Source: Streptomyces griseoloalbus
GTDB lineage: Bacteria; Actinomycetota; Actinomycetes; Streptomycetales; Streptomycetaceae
Length of the DNA stretch: 64,000 bases
Reading direction: 5' to 3'
Assembly (NCBI GenBank): GCA_014650015.1
Contig: BMUD01000005.1
Location: 248,001-312,000, forward strand
The position numbers were made by a program, and so were the translations under genes. Position 1 is the first letter of the stretch, and each line of letters starts with the position of its first letter. Below are positions 9,791-20,338 of the stretch, piece after piece. The notes beneath the pieces are model-generated. The model saw nothing but the letters and a program-made list of their open reading frames with translations. It searched no databases and had not been told where the DNA came from.

Positions 9791-9826
9791 CCGAGGGCCG
9801 GAATCCGAAAGGGTTCCGGCCCTCGG
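9791..9826 (+). terminator. hairpin terminator after tRNA-fMet copy 2
   Basis: CCGAGGGCCGGAA paired with TTCCGGCCCTCGG, closing on a GAAA loop, gives a stem of about 16 bp immediately 3' of the tRNA. It may also end catR transcription from the opposite strand. Confidence 0.7.
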
Positions 9827-9927
9827 TGCGTTGTGCCGTTCGTCACCGGCTGATCGGTGCGGCACCGGCACGAAGGAAAGCCCCGCCACCCATCGGTGCC
9901 GGGGCTTACGCCTTGGGTGAGTGTCGC

Positions 9928-10341
9928 CTACGCCGCACAGTTCGGGCAGAGCCCGCGGTACGTCACCTCGACGTCGGAGACCGTGAAACCGAAGCGCTCC
10001 GTGTCGGGGAGGTCGGCCAGCGGATTGCCGGTCGGGTGGACGTCGCGGATCGCGCCGCACCGCGCGCACACCAGGTGGTGGTGCGGACGGTGGGCGTTGG
10101 GGTCGTATCGCTTGGCCCGCTTGTCCGTGGCGACCTCCAGCACCTCACCGAGCGAGACCAGCTCGCCCAGGGTGTTGTAGACGGTCGCCCGGGAGATCTC
10201 GGGCAGCTTGGCGACAGCCCTGGCGTGCACCTCGTCGGCCGTCAGGTGGACGTGTTCGCCGTCGAGGACCTCGGCCACGACACGGCGCTGCGCGGTCATC
10301 CGCCATCCACGTCCGCGGAGCCGTTCCAGAAGGTCACTCAT
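9928..10341 (-). CDS. catR: Fur-family peroxide repressor CatR
   Basis: A 137-aa Fur-family metalloregulator with an N-terminal winged helix (SRATVYNTLGELVSLGEV) and a C-terminal metal-binding dimerisation domain. The HPHHHLVCARCG block near residue 80 and a CPNC pair at the extreme C-terminus supply the two CxxC motifs of the structural zinc site. It is divergent from the catalase gene; in S. coelicolor the equivalent regulator, CatR, represses catA and itself and is released by peroxide. Start ATG 10341 is chosen; GTG 10347 is two codons upstream. It probably shares the operator near 10410. Confidence 0.85.
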   Translation of the reverse strand: MSDLLERLRGRGWRMTAQRRVVAEVLDGEHVHLTADEVHARAVAKLPEISRATVYNTLGELVSLGEVLEVATDKRAKRYDPNAHRPHHHLVCARCGAIRDVHPTGNPLADLPDTERFGFTVSDVEVTYRGLCPNCAA

Positions 10342-10401
10342 AGGCACCAGCCTAACAGCAAGGGGACCAGGTCCCGAATGGGTGTGACTTTGGAGCTTTA
10401 C

Positions 10402-10429
10402 TTGACTTAGACATTGTCCATTGTAGGAT
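10402..10429 (+). promoter_or_regulatory. catA promoter with overlapping palindrome
   Basis: TTGACT at 10402-10407 and TAGGAT at 10424-10429 with 16 bp between form a strong vegetative-type promoter. Inside the spacer lies the inverted repeat GACA-T-TGTC (10410-10418). A repressor bound there would block polymerase; CatR is the obvious candidate, by inference. Confidence 0.6.
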
Positions 10430-10484
10430 CGAGTTCGGATGTAGCCAAGGATCGGATCGATCAGTAATGACGCAGGAGGCGCAC

Positions 10485-11936
10485 GTGACGCAGGGACCGC
10501 TTACTACGGAGGCCGGTGCCCCGGTAGCCGACAACCAGAACAGCGAGACCGCGGGCGTCGGTGGCCCGGTCCTCGTGCAGGACCAGCTCCTGCTGGAGAA
10601 GCTCGCCCACTTCAACCGTGAGCGCATCCCGGAGCGTGTCGTGCATGCCCGTGGTGCCGGTGCCTACGGCACCTTCACGGTCACCGCCGATGTCACGCGC
10701 TACACCAGGGCCGCGTTCCTCTCCGAGGTCGGCAAGCAGACGGAGACCTTCCTGCGCTTCTCGACGGTGGCCGGCAACCTCGGTGCCGCGGACGCCGTGC
10801 GCGACCCGCGCGGTTTCGCGCTGAAGTTCTACACCGAGGAGGGCAACTACGACCTCGTCGGCAACAACACCCCGGTGTTCTTCATCCGGGACGCCATCAA
10901 GTTCCCCGACTTCATCCACACCCAGAAGCGCGATCCGTACACCGGCTCGCAGGAGGCGGACAACGTCTTCGACTTCTGGGGCCTGTCGCCCGAGTCGACG
11001 CACCAGGTGACCTGGCTGTTCGGTGACCGCGGCATCCCGGCGTCCTACCGTCACATGGACGGCTTCGGCTCGCACACCTACCAGTGGAACAACGAGGCCG
11101 GCGAGGCCTTCTGGGTCAAGTACCACTTCAAGACCGACCAGGGCATCAAGAACCTGACCGCCGAGGAGGCCGAGATCCTCGCGGGCAAGGACCCCGACTC
11201 GCACCAGCGGGATCTGCGTGAGGCCATCGAGCGCGGCGACTTCCCGTCCTGGACCGTCTACGTGCAGGTGATGCCGGCGGCCGAGGCGGCGACGTACCGC
11301 TTCAACCCGTTCGACCTGACCAAGGTCTGGCCGCACGCGGACTACCCGCTGATCGAGTTCGGCAAGCTGGAGCTCAACCGCAACCCGGAGAACATCTTCG
11401 CCGAGGTCGAGCAGTCCATCTTCAGCCCCGCCCACTTCGTGCCGGGCATCGGTCCCTCCCCGGACAAGATGCTCCAGGGCCGCCTCTTCGCGTACGGCGA
11501 CGCCCACCGCTACCGCGTCGGCATCAACGCCGACCACCTGCCGGTGAACCGCCCGCACGCCACCGAGGCGCGCACCCACTCCCGTGACGGCTACCTCTAC
11601 GACGGCCGCCACAAGGGCGCGAAGAACTACGAGCCGAACAGCTTCGGCGGCCCGTTCCAGACGGACCGTGCGCTGTGGCAGCCCGTCACGGTCACCGGGG
11701 TCACCGGTGAGACGGTCACGCCCGTACACGCCGAGGACAACGACTTCGTGCAGGCGGGCAACCTGTACCGGCTGATGTCGGAGGACGAGAAGGAGCGCCT
11801 GGTCAAGAACCTGGCGAACGCCATCTCGGGAGTCACGCGCGACGACATCGCCGATCGTGCGATCAACAACTTCCGTCAGGCGGACGGAGACTTCGGCAAG
11901 CGGCTGGAGGCCGCGGTCCAGGCCCTGCGCGGCTGA
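10485..11936 (+). CDS. catA: monofunctional haem catalase CatA
   Basis: A 483-aa clade-3-sized catalase that disproportionates hydrogen peroxide. The distal histidine is in [12 protein letters not shown] near residue 55, the distal asparagine in the [10 protein letters not shown] region, and the proximal haem ligand is the tyrosine of [17 protein letters not shown] 10485 is chosen because GGAGG lies six bases upstream; the ATG at 10467 has no ribosome-binding site. Divergence from catR and the promoter/palindrome between them indicate peroxide-inducible control. A strong terminator follows at 11966. Confidence 0.95.
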   Translation: MTQGPLTTEAGAPVADNQNSETAGVGGPVLVQDQLLLEKLAHFNRERIPERVVHARGAGAYGTFTVTADVTRYTRAAFLSEVGKQTETFLRFSTVAGNLGAADAVRDPRGFALKFYTEEGNYDLVGNNTPVFFIRDAIKFPDFIHTQKRDPYTGSQEADNVFDFWGLSPESTHQVTWLFGDRGIPASYRHMDGFGSHTYQWNNEAGEAFWVKYHFKTDQGIKNLTAEEAEILAGKDPDSHQRDLREAIERGDFPSWTVYVQVMPAAEAATYRFNPFDLTKVWPHADYPLIEFGKLELNRNPENIFAEVEQSIFSPAHFVPGIGPSPDKMLQGRLFAYGDAHRYRVGINADHLPVNRPHATEARTHSRDGYLYDGRHKGAKNYEPNSFGGPFQTDRALWQPVTVTGVTGETVTPVHAEDNDFVQAGNLYRLMSEDEKERLVKNLANAISGVTRDDIADRAINNFRQADGDFGKRLEAAVQALRG

Positions 11937-11965
11937 TCCCAGCGCTGGACCGCTTGTCGGACGGC

Positions 11966-11992
11966 GGGCCGGATCCCTTCGGGGTCCGGCCC
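11966..11992 (+). terminator. terminator after catA
   Basis: GGGCCGGATCCC pairs with GGGGTCCGGCCC through a 12-bp GC-rich stem (two G-T/A-T positions included) and a TTC loop, starting 30 bases after the catalase stop. Confidence 0.75.
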
Positions 11993-12005
11993 GTCCCGCA
12001 TGTCA

Positions 12006-12407
12006 CTACGCCGGCACGTGCTGGGCCCGCTGCCGCTTTGGTGCCCAGCAGCGGATGATGTCGCGGACCGAGACGACACCGGCGGGCTCACCCCGGTCGA
12101 GGACGATCAGATGGCGGAAACCGCCGTGGGTCATGGCGGTGGCGGCCTCCTCCAGGGTCCAGGACGGGGCGGCGAAGACGACGTCGGTGGTGGTGTGGGC
12201 GTGGGCGCGCTCGTAGTCCGGATCCTGGCCGCGCCCCACGGAGTTGAGGACGTCCCGCTCGGTGAGGATGCCGATGCCGGTGCCGTCGGGATCGAGGACC
12301 ACGGCCGCGCCCACCCGGCGGGTGGACATCAGGGCGGCGGCCTGGCGGAGGGTGTGGGCGGGGCCGATGGTGAGGACCACGGTGCTCATGGCGTCACGGA
12401 CGAGCAT
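12006..12407 (-). CDS. CBS-domain pair protein
   Basis: A 133-aa protein consisting of two CBS domains in tandem, residues about 1-60 (DAMSTVVLTIGPAHTL ... GILTERD) and 70-125 (FAAPSWTLEEAATAM ... GVVSVRDI). Such stand-alone Bateman modules bind adenine nucleotides and regulate partners; the partner is not evident here. AGGAGG precedes the region; ATG 12407 is favoured over GTG 12419, which would abut the Shine-Dalgarno. It is convergent with catA. Confidence 0.85.
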   Translation of the reverse strand: MLVRDAMSTVVLTIGPAHTLRQAAALMSTRRVGAAVVLDPDGTGIGILTERDVLNSVGRGQDPDYERAHAHTTTDVVFAAPSWTLEEAATAMTHGGFRHLIVLDRGEPAGVVSVRDIIRCWAPKRQRAQHVPA

Positions 12408-12612
12408 GGATGGAGCCACCTCCTACCGGAAACCGCGCGGTCGCCGGACACGGGGGTCCGCCGGTTCACGGTTTCACAAATGCACAAGTGGGGGACTCTC
12501 AGAGTGGCAGGCAAAGCGAGGGTCAACAAGAGGGCGCGCGCGGCTGGTTGGGGGCGCACACGCGGATCACGGGCCTGCCCGGCGCATCACGCCGGACAGC
12601 TCCTCGTGTCGC

Positions 12613-13413
12613 TCAGTACCGCTGGTTGAGATACCCCAGCAACTCGTCGTGCAGCAGGCCGTTCGAGGCGGCCGCGTTGCCGCTGTGCGGTCCGGGGCGG
12701 CCGTCGAGGCCGGTGAAGGAGCCGCCGGCCTCCGTGACCACGATGGCGGTGGCCGCCATGTCCCAGAGCGACAACTCCGGCTCCGCGCACAGGTCCACCG
12801 ACCCCTCGGCGACCATCATGTACGGCCAGAAGTCGCCGTACGCGCGCGTGCGCCACACCTCGCGGGTGAGGTCCAGGAAGCCGTCCAGCCGGCCCTGCTC
12901 CTCCCAGCCGCTGAGCGAGGAGTACGCGAAGGAGGCGTCGGAAATATTGGAGACGCGGGAGACCCGCAGCCGGGTGGCCGACGACAGACTGCGCCCGGCG
13001 AAGGCGCCGTGGCCCTGCGCGGCCCACCAGCGGCGGCCGAGGGCGGGGGCGGAGACGACGCCGACGACCGGCTGGAAGCCGGTCTCGCCCGCCTCCATCA
13101 GGGAGATCAGGGTGGCCCACACGGGGACACCGCGGACGTAGTTCTTGGTGCCGTCGATCGGATCGATCACCCAGCGGCGCGGCCCCGTGCCCGCCACCCC
13201 GTACTCCTCGCCCAGGACCGCGTCCCTCGGGCGGGCGCGCTGGAGATGGCCGCGGATGAGCTCCTCCGCGGCCTTGTCGGCCTCACTCACCGGCGTCATG
13301 TCCGGTTTGGTCTCGACCTTGAGGTCGAGGGCCTTGAACCGGTCCATCGTCGCGGCGTCGGCGGCGTCCGCGAGGACGTGGGCGAGACGCAGGTCGTCGA
13401 GGTAGTCGGGCAT
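12613..13413 (-). CDS. hisN: histidinol-phosphatase, inositol-monophosphatase type (HisN)
   Basis: A 266-aa member of the Mg2+-dependent inositol monophosphatase fold. All three metal-site blocks are visible: LGEEYG near residue 68, [12 protein letters not shown] near 82-93, and SLWDMAA near 207. In actinobacteria this branch is the histidinol-phosphate phosphatase of histidine synthesis, and a S. coelicolor relative has that role. The assignment to histidinol phosphate rather than inositol phosphate is by family recall. It has no his-operon neighbour and is divergent from the TetR gene. Confidence 0.82.
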   Translation of the reverse strand: MPDYLDDLRLAHVLADAADAATMDRFKALDLKVETKPDMTPVSEADKAAEELIRGHLQRARPRDAVLGEEYGVAGTGPRRWVIDPIDGTKNYVRGVPVWATLISLMEAGETGFQPVVGVVSAPALGRRWWAAQGHGAFAGRSLSSATRLRVSRVSNISDASFAYSSLSGWEEQGRLDGFLDLTREVWRTRAYGDFWPYMMVAEGSVDLCAEPELSLWDMAATAIVVTEAGGSFTGLDGRPGPHSGNAAASNGLLHDELLGYLNQRY

Positions 13414-13536
13414 GCAACGAACGGTATCTGCCGAGGTCGGTATGGGGCTACCGGGGGCCCGCGAACCCTTGACAGCCCCCGACGGCGCGTCACATCCGAA
13501 CCGCGGGGCCGGCCGCTCGCCCCGAAGGAGGCGATG

Positions 13537-14133
13537 ATGCCCGCGGCGCGGGAATCCCTGCTGGACGCCGCATACACGGCACTCGCGCGTCGGCCGTGGC
13601 CGACGGTGCGGATGGTGGACGTCGCCGCCTCGGCCGGAGTCTCCCGGCAGACGCTTTACAACGAGTTCGGCGGCAAGGACGGTCTCGCCAGGGCCCTCGT
13701 CCGCAGGGAGGCCGACGGCTACCTCGCCGGAGTCGACCGCGCGCTCACCGGTCCCACCGAACCACGGGACCGTCTGACCGCGACCGCCGAGTGGACCACC
13801 TCCAGCGCCCAGGACAACGCCCTGGTCCGCGCCCTGCTCACCGGCTGCTGGAGCGAGCGCCTGCCCTGCCCGCCCCTCTCGGCCGTGCCGTCCGCCTCCG
13901 CCGCGCCCGCGCAGCGCCGCGCCGACGGCCCGCTGCCCTCACCCGCCGACCTCGTCGCCCTCGTCCGCGACCGTGCCGTCGCCGTCCTGGCCGGCCCCGG
14001 CGTTCCCCTTGCCGACACCGCCGAGCCGGCCCGGTCCTGCGAGCTCGTGGTCCGTCTCGCCCTGTCCCGCGTCGCCGCGCCACCGGCCGGCAACCGCGTC
14101 GCCGACCTGGTGCGCGGCGCCCTGCACCGGTAA
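13537..14133 (+). CDS. TetR-family transcriptional regulator
   Basis: A 198-aa regulator. The N-terminal helix-turn-helix spans residues about 7-50 ([34 protein letters not shown]), a textbook TetR DNA-binding domain. The C-terminal ligand domain is Ala/Pro/Arg-rich. ATG 13537 has AGGAGG at five bases; ATG 13534 one codon earlier is too close. It is convergent with the SMR exporter at 14164 with only 30 bases between, which suggests but does not prove that it controls that gene. Confidence 0.85.
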   Translation: MPAARESLLDAAYTALARRPWPTVRMVDVAASAGVSRQTLYNEFGGKDGLARALVRREADGYLAGVDRALTGPTEPRDRLTATAEWTTSSAQDNALVRALLTGCWSERLPCPPLSAVPSASAAPAQRRADGPLPSPADLVALVRDRAVAVLAGPGVPLADTAEPARSCELVVRLALSRVAAPPAGNRVADLVRGALHR

Positions 14134-14163
14134 CCGGTGCCGTTGAAGACGGGGGGTGGACGA

Positions 14164-14487
14164 TCAGTGCGAGGACCCCGACAACTGCAGTCCGATCACC
14201 CCGACGATCACCAAGGTGATCGACACGATCTTCAGCGTGGATACCAGGTCCCCGAGGAACACCATCCCGTAGATGGCCGTCCCCGCCGCACCGATACCCG
14301 TCCACACCGCGTACGCGGGGCCCACGTCCAGCTTCTTCAGTGCCAGGGTCAGCAGTCCGAAGCTGCCCAGCGCGAACGCGCAGAACGCGATGGTCGGCCA
14401 CAGCCGGGTGAAGCCGTGCGACAGCTTCAGACACACGGCGAACCCGGTCTCGAGCAACCCGGCCACTACGACCAGCAGCCACGCCAT
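14164..14487 (-). CDS. small multidrug resistance (SMR) exporter, SugE/Gdx-like
   Basis: A 107-aa four-helix SMR transporter. The essential proton/substrate glutamate is E13 in VAGLLETGFAVCLKLS. The GFTRLWP segment and AYAVWTGIGAAGTAIYG block resemble the SugE/Gdx branch, whose members export guanidinium, more than the EmrE/QacE drug exporters; that is inference from motif memory. GGAAGGA lies six bases before ATG 14487. The final residues are LQLSGSSH. I looked upstream for guanidine riboswitch elements and could not recognise one. Confidence 0.85.
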   Translation of the reverse strand: MAWLLVVVAGLLETGFAVCLKLSHGFTRLWPTIAFCAFALGSFGLLTLALKKLDVGPAYAVWTGIGAAGTAIYGMVFLGDLVSTLKIVSITLVIVGVIGLQLSGSSH

Positions 14488-14607
14488 GTGTCGTCCTTCC
14501 GCAATCGCCACGTACAGTGACCGCTTCGCCAGGTTCGGCAGGTTTCGGGTCCGGCTCGGTGCGATTATGCACTTACCGCCCGCACGCCATGACAAACAAC
14601 GCGAAGG

Positions 14608-15618
14608 TCAGTCGCCTTCCGTCGGCTCCCGTGTCGACAGCAGCCGTCGCAGCGAGTACAGCCGCGCCTGTCCCGCGTGGCCCTGGGCCACCCAGGCGTC
14701 CAGCGCGCAGTCCGGCTCGTCGTGACTGCACGCGCGCGGACAGCCCTCCGTGCCCGGCTCCAGATCGGGAAAGGCGTGGATGACCCGGGACGGGTCGACG
14801 TGGGCGAGTCCGAACGACCGCACACCCGGGGTGTCGATCACCCATCCCTCCGCGCCCGACAGCGGCAGGGCCAGCGCGGAGGTCGTCGTGTGCCGCCCCC
14901 GCCCCGTCACCGCGTTCACATGCCCGATCGTGCGCCGCCGTTCCTCCGGCACCAGCGCGTTCACCAGTGTCGTCTTGCCGACCCCGGAGTGCCCCACGAA
15001 CGCCGTGATCCGTCCGTCCAGCTGCTCGCGCACCCGGCCCGCCGCCTCACCGCTCTCCAGCTCCGCGCGGCTGGTGACGACGTACGGGATGTCGAGTTCG
15101 CCGTAGAGCTCCAGCAGCTCGTCCGGCGGCGCGAGGTCCGACTTGGTCAGCACCAGCAACGGCGTCAGACCTCCGTCGTACGCAGCGACCAGGCACCGGT
15201 CGATGAGGCGCGGGCGGGGCTCGGGGTCGGCGAGGGCGGTGACGATGGCGAGCTGGTCGGCGTTGGCCACGACCACCCGCTCGAAGGGGTCGTCGTCGTC
15301 CGCGGTACGGCGCAGCACCGACGCGCGCTCCTCGATCCGTACGATCCGCGCGAGCGTGTCCTTGTCGCCTGTCAGGTCGCCGACGATCGCCACCCGGTCA
15401 CCGACCACCGCCGCCTTGCGGCCCAGCTCGCGGGCCTTCATCGCCATCACGATCCGGTCGTCGACCAGGCAGGTCAGCCGGCCCCGGTCGACGGTGAGGA
15501 CCAGCCCTTCGGCGGCGTCCTCGTGCTTGGGCCTGATGTGGGTGCGCGGGCGGTTGCCCTTGCGGTTGGGGCGCGAGCGGATGTCGTCCTCGTCGGTGTG
15601 CTTGCCGTAGCGGCGCAT
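14608..15618 (-). CDS. rsgA: ribosome small-subunit-dependent GTPase RsgA
   Basis: A 336-aa circularly permuted GTPase involved in late 30S maturation. An N-terminal OB-like region follows a basic tail (GKHTDEDDIRSRPNRKG). The G4 motif (LTKSD) precedes G1 (GHSGVGKTT, near 205) and G3 (DTPGVRSFG, near 255), the permuted order diagnostic of RsgA. A C-terminal zinc finger is formed by C-x4-C-x-H-x4-C (EGCPRACSHDEPDC). It starts eight bases after the aroA stop, so the two are probably co-transcribed. Confidence 0.93.
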   Translation of the reverse strand: MRRYGKHTDEDDIRSRPNRKGNRPRTHIRPKHEDAAEGLVLTVDRGRLTCLVDDRIVMAMKARELGRKAAVVGDRVAIVGDLTGDKDTLARIVRIEERASVLRRTADDDDPFERVVVANADQLAIVTALADPEPRPRLIDRCLVAAYDGGLTPLLVLTKSDLAPPDELLELYGELDIPYVVTSRAELESGEAAGRVREQLDGRITAFVGHSGVGKTTLVNALVPEERRRTIGHVNAVTGRGRHTTTSALALPLSGAEGWVIDTPGVRSFGLAHVDPSRVIHAFPDLEPGTEGCPRACSHDEPDCALDAWVAQGHAGQARLYSLRRLLSTREPTEGD

Positions 15619-15626
15619 GGTGACCC

Positions 15627-16967
15627 CTACGCCCCGAGCATCCCGGTCCACAGGTCGGGGAAGTCCGGCAGGGTCTTCGCCGTCGTCGCCACGTTCTCGA
15701 TCTGCACCCCTTCGACCGCGAGGCCGATGATCGCGCCGGCGGTGGCCATGCGGTGGTCCTCGTAGGTGTGGAAGATCCCGCCGTGCAGCCGGCGCGGGCG
15801 GATGTGCAGGCCGTCGGCGGTCTCGGTGACGTCACCGCCGAGTTCGTTGATCTCCTTGGTGAGCGCGGCCAGCCGGTCCGTCTCGTGCAGCCGCAGGTGG
15901 GCCACGCCCCGCAGGGTGGACGGGGAGTCCGCGAGCGCCGCGACGGCCGCGATGCCCGGGGTCAGCTCGCCGACCTCGCCGAGGTCCACGTCGACGCCGT
16001 GGACGGACCCGGAGCCGGTGAACACGAGCCCGTACTCGGTCAGCTCGCAGGAACCGCCCATCTCGGTGAAGATCTCCCGCAGCCGGTCACCGGGCTGGGT
16101 GGTCCGGGCCGGCCAGTCCGGGACGACGACCTTGCCGCCGGTCACCAGTGCCGCCGCCAGGAACGGCTGGGCGTTGGACAGGTCCGGCTCGATGGTCAGG
16201 TCCCGGCCGAGCAGGGCGCCCGGCGTGACCCGCCAGACGTTGGGCTCGCCGCCCGACTCGGGGGTGTCCACCTGGGCACCCACCGCGCGGAGCATGTCGA
16301 CGGTCATGCGGATGTGCGGCAGGGACGGCAGCGTCGCGCCGGTGTGCCGGACCTCCACGCCCTGGTTGAAGCGCGGCGCGGACAGCAGCAGGGCGCTGAC
16401 GAACTGGGAGGACGAGGACGCGTCGACCGACACCGTGCCGCCGTCCAGGGCACCGCCGCCGTGCACCGTCATCGGCAGCGCGCCGCGGTCCTCGTCGTCG
16501 ATCCGGGCGCCGAGCCGGCGCAGCGCGTCGATGACGCCGTTCAGGGGACGCTCGTAGGAGCGCGGGTCGCCGTCGAAGCGGACGGGGCCGTCGGCCAGCG
16601 TGGCGACCGGCGGCAGGAACCGCATCACCGTGCCCGCGTTGCCGACGTCGACGGTGGCCGGGCCGTGCAGGCCCGTGGGGAGCACCCGCCAGGCCTCGCC
16701 GGTGCTCTCGGGGCCGCCCGCGACGGAGGAGCTGGACGACACCGTCTCCTCGATCTCCACACCCAGGGCGCGCAGCGCGCCCGCCATCAGCAGGGTGTCG
16801 CGGGAGCGCAGCGGGCGGCGCAGCCAGCCCGGCTCGGAGGCGAGGGCGGCGAGCACGAGGGCACGGTTGGTGACCGACTTGGACCCGGGCACGTGGACCG
16901 TCGCGTCGACGGGTCCGCTCGCGTGCGGGGCGGGCCAGAGGGCGGTGTGCGCGGGGTTCGGGGCCAT
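15627..16967 (-). CDS. aroA: 3-phosphoshikimate 1-carboxyvinyltransferase (EPSP synthase)
   Basis: A 446-aa EPSP synthase of the shikimate pathway, condensing shikimate-3-phosphate with phosphoenolpyruvate. Signature blocks are [17 protein letters not shown] (S3P/PEP lysine) near residue 27, [11 protein letters not shown] near 109 and [10 protein letters not shown] near 383, with EDHRMA close to the C-terminus. The reading frame continues upstream across the M50 gene but family length and start [11 protein letters not shown] set the start at 16967, where only a weak AGTGGG is seen. A serine-rich SSSSSVAGG insertion near 80 is unusual but harmless-looking. It precedes rsgA. Confidence 0.95.
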   Translation of the reverse strand: MAPNPAHTALWPAPHASGPVDATVHVPGSKSVTNRALVLAALASEPGWLRRPLRSRDTLLMAGALRALGVEIEETVSSSSSVAGGPESTGEAWRVLPTGLHGPATVDVGNAGTVMRFLPPVATLADGPVRFDGDPRSYERPLNGVIDALRRLGARIDDEDRGALPMTVHGGGALDGGTVSVDASSSSQFVSALLLSAPRFNQGVEVRHTGATLPSLPHIRMTVDMLRAVGAQVDTPESGGEPNVWRVTPGALLGRDLTIEPDLSNAQPFLAAALVTGGKVVVPDWPARTTQPGDRLREIFTEMGGSCELTEYGLVFTGSGSVHGVDVDLGEVGELTPGIAAVAALADSPSTLRGVAHLRLHETDRLAALTKEINELGGDVTETADGLHIRPRRLHGGIFHTYEDHRMATAGAIIGLAVEGVQIENVATTAKTLPDFPDLWTGMLGA

Positions 16968-17092
16968 GGGGCCCACTCTATAAGGAGGGGGGCGGGGAGG
17001 CCGGTCGTCGGCTGCGCGGCCGTTGTGGCTGGTCGCGTCCGCGCGGCGGAGCCGCACGTCGACACGGCCCCGAGCCCCTTCCGGGTCCGCTG

Positions 17093-17824
17093 TCACACCC
17101 CCAGCAGCCAGCGGCCCCCACCCATCAGCGAGCACAGCGACACCGCGTGGAACAGGAACAGCCACAGCCCCGCCGGTACGTGCGTCAGGCGGGACAGCTG
17201 GTCCGCGTCCGAGTCGCCCGCGCCCCCGCGTGACCGTTTGGCCTGGAGTTCGAAGGCCGGGCGCACCCCGCCGAGCAGCAGGAACCACACCACGGCGTAG
17301 GCGAACGCCGCCTGCACCTGGGGGCCTGCCAGCCAGGACACCAGCACGAACGTGCCGCCCGTGCCGAGCACCGACACCGCTCCGTAGGCATTGCGGATCA
17401 CCACCAGCATCGCCACCAGCAGCGCCGTGGCCAGCCACAGCAGCAGGGTGATGCGCCCGGCGCCGAGCAGCGCCGCGCCGCCCAGGCCGAGCAGCGGGGG
17501 AGCGGTGTAGCCGGCGGCGGCGGTGAGGATCATGCCGATGCCGTGCGGTTTTCCGCGGCTGACGGTCAGACCGCTGGTGTCCGAGTGCAGCCGTATCCCC
17601 GTCAGCGTGCGGCCCGTGAGCAGCGCGACCAGGCCGTGCCCGCCCTCGTGGGCGATGGTGATGGCGTTGCGGGACAGCCGCCACAGCACCTGGGGTACGA
17701 CGACGGCGACCGCGGCGGCCAGTGCGGCGACGACCACCCACACGTCCGGGTCGGGCTGGGTGCCGGAGACCTCGTCCCAGAGGGAGGCGAGCGAGGCGGA
17801 GGCGGTGCTGACCATGGCTTCCAT
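17093..17824 (-). CDS. M50-family membrane metallopeptidase
   Basis: A 243-aa integral membrane protein with about six hydrophobic helices. The zinc motif HEGGH is at residues 59-63 ([17 protein letters not shown]), typical of M50B-like peptidases of actinobacteria. The second conserved acidic ligand motif of site-2 proteases is not obvious, so activity is uncertain. A basic [13 protein letters not shown] loop separates the last two helices. Start ATG 17824 is used; ATG 17815 is also possible. It is divergent from the HMCES gene, with 51 bases between them. Confidence 0.8.
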   Translation of the reverse strand: MEAMVSTASASLASLWDEVSGTQPDPDVWVVVAALAAAVAVVVPQVLWRLSRNAITIAHEGGHGLVALLTGRTLTGIRLHSDTSGLTVSRGKPHGIGMILTAAAGYTAPPLLGLGGAALLGAGRITLLLWLATALLVAMLVVIRNAYGAVSVLGTGGTFVLVSWLAGPQVQAAFAYAVVWFLLLGGVRPAFELQAKRSRGGAGDSDADQLSRLTHVPAGLWLFLFHAVSLCSLMGGGRWLLGV

Positions 17825-17875
17825 GTGTTTCGGATCGCTCCCTCTGCGCGTGCGGAGTCTGGCAGTGTTGCACGT

Positions 17876-18691
17876 ATGTGCGGACGGTATGCATCGAGTC
17901 GCAGGCCCGAGGATCTCGCAGGAGTCTTCGAGGTCGAGAAGTGGGAGCCGGAGGAGACCCTGGAGCCCGACTACAACGTGGCGCCGACCAAGGAGGTCTA
18001 CGCCGTTCTCGACCGTGCCCTGAAGGACGTGGCGGACCCGCGACCGGTTCGGCAGCTGCGGAAGCTGAAGTGGGGACTGGTGCCCTCCTGGTCGAAGACG
18101 CCCGAGGGCGGCGCCCGGATGATCAACGCCCGCGCGGAGACCGTCCACGAGAAGCCGTCCTACCGCCGCGCCTTCTCCTCCCGGCGCTGCATCCTGCCCG
18201 CCGACGGCTACTACGAGTGGGTCACCGGCAAGCAGGAGCGGGACCTGGAGGTCGAGGGGAAGAAGAAGCGGCCCCGCAAGCAGCCGTACTTCGTGACGCC
18301 GGCCGACGGCTCGGTGTTCGCGATGGCGGGGCTGTACGAGTTCTGGCGGGACAGGACGCTGCCGGACGGCCATCCCCAGGCCTGGTGGGTGACCTGCTCC
18401 GTGATCACCACCGAGGCGGAGGCCGGCCCGCTCGCCGTGTCCCCGGCGGACGGCCCGCGCGCCCTCGCCGAGATCCACCCGCGGATGCCGCTGATGCTCA
18501 CCCCGGACCGCTGGGACGCCTGGCTGGACCCCGCCCGCACCGACGTCGACGAGCTGCGCGAGCTGCTCGCCCCGCCGCCCCCCGGCCTGATGCGCGCCTA
18601 TCCGGTCACCACGGCGGTCAGCAACGTCCGCAACAACGGCCCGGAGCTGCTCGAGGAGCTGGCCGCTCCGGAAGAGGGCACACTCTTCTGA
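17876..18691 (+). CDS. abasic-site DNA-protein crosslink protein, HMCES/YedK (SRAP) family
   Basis: A 271-aa SRAP-domain protein. The mature protein would begin with Cys2 (MCGRYASS), the nucleophile that forms a thiazolidine link with abasic sites in single-stranded DNA. Other conserved blocks are YNVAPTKEV, the WGLVPSW motif, [18 protein letters not shown] and the catalytic histidine region EIHPRMP. No Shine-Dalgarno precedes ATG 17876; because Cys2 must follow the initiator Met, the start is secure. Family members shield abasic sites; the bacterial context is SOS-associated repair. Confidence 0.93.
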   Translation: MCGRYASSRRPEDLAGVFEVEKWEPEETLEPDYNVAPTKEVYAVLDRALKDVADPRPVRQLRKLKWGLVPSWSKTPEGGARMINARAETVHEKPSYRRAFSSRRCILPADGYYEWVTGKQERDLEVEGKKKRPRKQPYFVTPADGSVFAMAGLYEFWRDRTLPDGHPQAWWVTCSVITTEAEAGPLAVSPADGPRALAEIHPRMPLMLTPDRWDAWLDPARTDVDELRELLAPPPPGLMRAYPVTTAVSNVRNNGPELLEELAAPEEGTLF

Positions 18692-18692
18692 C

Positions 18693-19394
18693 GTGACCCA
18701 TGATGTGACCTCTGCCACGACCGAGACCGTCGAGACGGACGCCGGTCCCGCTCGCATCACCTGGCACCGCGCCCGGCGGCGCCCCCGCCTCGTCCTCGCG
18801 GTGAGCCACGGCGCGGGCGGCGGCATCGAGGCCCGGGACCTGAAGGCGCTCGCGGCCGAGCTCCCCGCGCACGGGGTGACCGTCGCCCTCGTCGAGCAGC
18901 CCTGGCGGGTGGCCGGCAAGAAGGTGGCCCCGGCCCCGAAGACCCTCGACACCGGCTGGCGCGGCATCTGGCCGGCGCTGGCCGCGCCGGGCCTGCCGGT
19001 GATCGCGGGCGGGCGCAGCGCCGGCGCCCGCGTCGCCTGCCGCACCGCCACGGAACTCGGCGCCCGCGCGGTACTCGCCCTGAGCTTCCCCCTGCACCCG
19101 CCGGGCAGGCCCGAGAAGTCCCGTGCCGAGGAGCTGCTCGGCGCAGGGGTGCCCACGCTCGTCGTCCAGGGCGGCAACGACCCGTTCGGCAGGCCCGAGG
19201 AGTTCCCCGGGTACGGCAGGGGCCGCGCGCCGCGTGGGAGGGCGGTGACGGGTGACGGGTGGGCGTACGAACTGGTCGAGGTGCCGTACGGCGATCACGG
19301 CTTCGCCGTCCCCAAACGGGCGGACATCACGCAGGAGGAGGCCGTGGCGGTCGTCACGGACGCGGTCGTGCGGTGGGCCGGCTCACTCGGCTGA
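18693..19394 (+). CDS. alpha/beta hydrolase (KANL3/Tex30-like)
   Basis: A 233-aa compact alpha/beta hydrolase. The nucleophile elbow is GGRSAGAR near residue 110, an acidic residue lies in GGNDPFG near 160, and a histidine in YGDHGF near 203, giving a full Ser-Asp-His triad. LSHGAG-type oxyanion motif VSHGAGGG is near residue 34. It begins at GTG 18693 one base after the HMCES gene stop, so the two are very probably co-transcribed. Its substrate is unknown. Confidence 0.8.
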   Translation: MTHDVTSATTETVETDAGPARITWHRARRRPRLVLAVSHGAGGGIEARDLKALAAELPAHGVTVALVEQPWRVAGKKVAPAPKTLDTGWRGIWPALAAPGLPVIAGGRSAGARVACRTATELGARAVLALSFPLHPPGRPEKSRAEELLGAGVPTLVVQGGNDPFGRPEEFPGYGRGRAPRGRAVTGDGWAYELVEVPYGDHGFAVPKRADITQEEAVAVVTDAVVRWAGSLG

Positions 19395-19400
19395 GACGCC

Positions 19401-19428
19401 GGGAATGCCCCGGCGGCCCCCACTGTTG
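19401..19428 (+). promoter_or_regulatory. SigR-type promoter (sigRp2-like)
   Basis: GGGAAT at 19401-19406 and GTTG at 19425-19428 are separated by exactly 18 bp, matching the GGGAAT-N18-GTT consensus known for SigR targets. Transcription from about 19435 would give an mRNA that includes the ATG at 19487. Confidence 0.85.
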
Positions 19429-19486
19429 AGGCGGACGTATGTGCCGGTTCAACGGCACCGCCGTCGTAGGAGAGGAAGTCCGCCGC

Positions 19487-19651
19487 ATGGGTTCGACCTT
19501 CTGCCCGAGTCGCAGTGCCCGCGCCGACCTGGACTGGACGGTGCTGCACGCGGCCAAGACCGCCCCTGTTCGGGCGGCGGGCGGACCGGATCGTCGTCTA
19601 TCCTCCGATTCGGGTGAGACCGGTTTCGGCCTCACGACAACACTTGAGGAG
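19487..19651 (+). other. in-frame N-terminal extension of SigR (SigR' isoform)
   Basis: ATG 19487 has AGGAGAGGAAG upstream and opens 55 codons in frame with sigR before the conventional GTG 19652. In S. coelicolor a SigR' isoform with a 55-residue N-terminal extension, made from the SigR-dependent promoter, is known to be unstable and to give transient feedback. The extension here ([18 protein letters not shown]...) has exactly that length. Confidence 0.75.

Positions 19652-20334
<683 letters not shown>

Positions 20335-20338
<4 letters not shown>

Noticed and set aside
12244-13536. Long upstream extension of the TetR gene
   Set aside because: It is antisense to hisN; the strong RBS and HTH position put the start at 13537.
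14488-14610. Guanidine riboswitch upstream of the SMR gene
   Set aside because: I could not find the conserved ACGR-loop hairpins or the guanidine-I core by eye.
16968-17894. 309-codon upstream extension of aroA
   Set aside because: It runs antiparallel through the M50 gene in another frame; family length and start place aroA at 16967.
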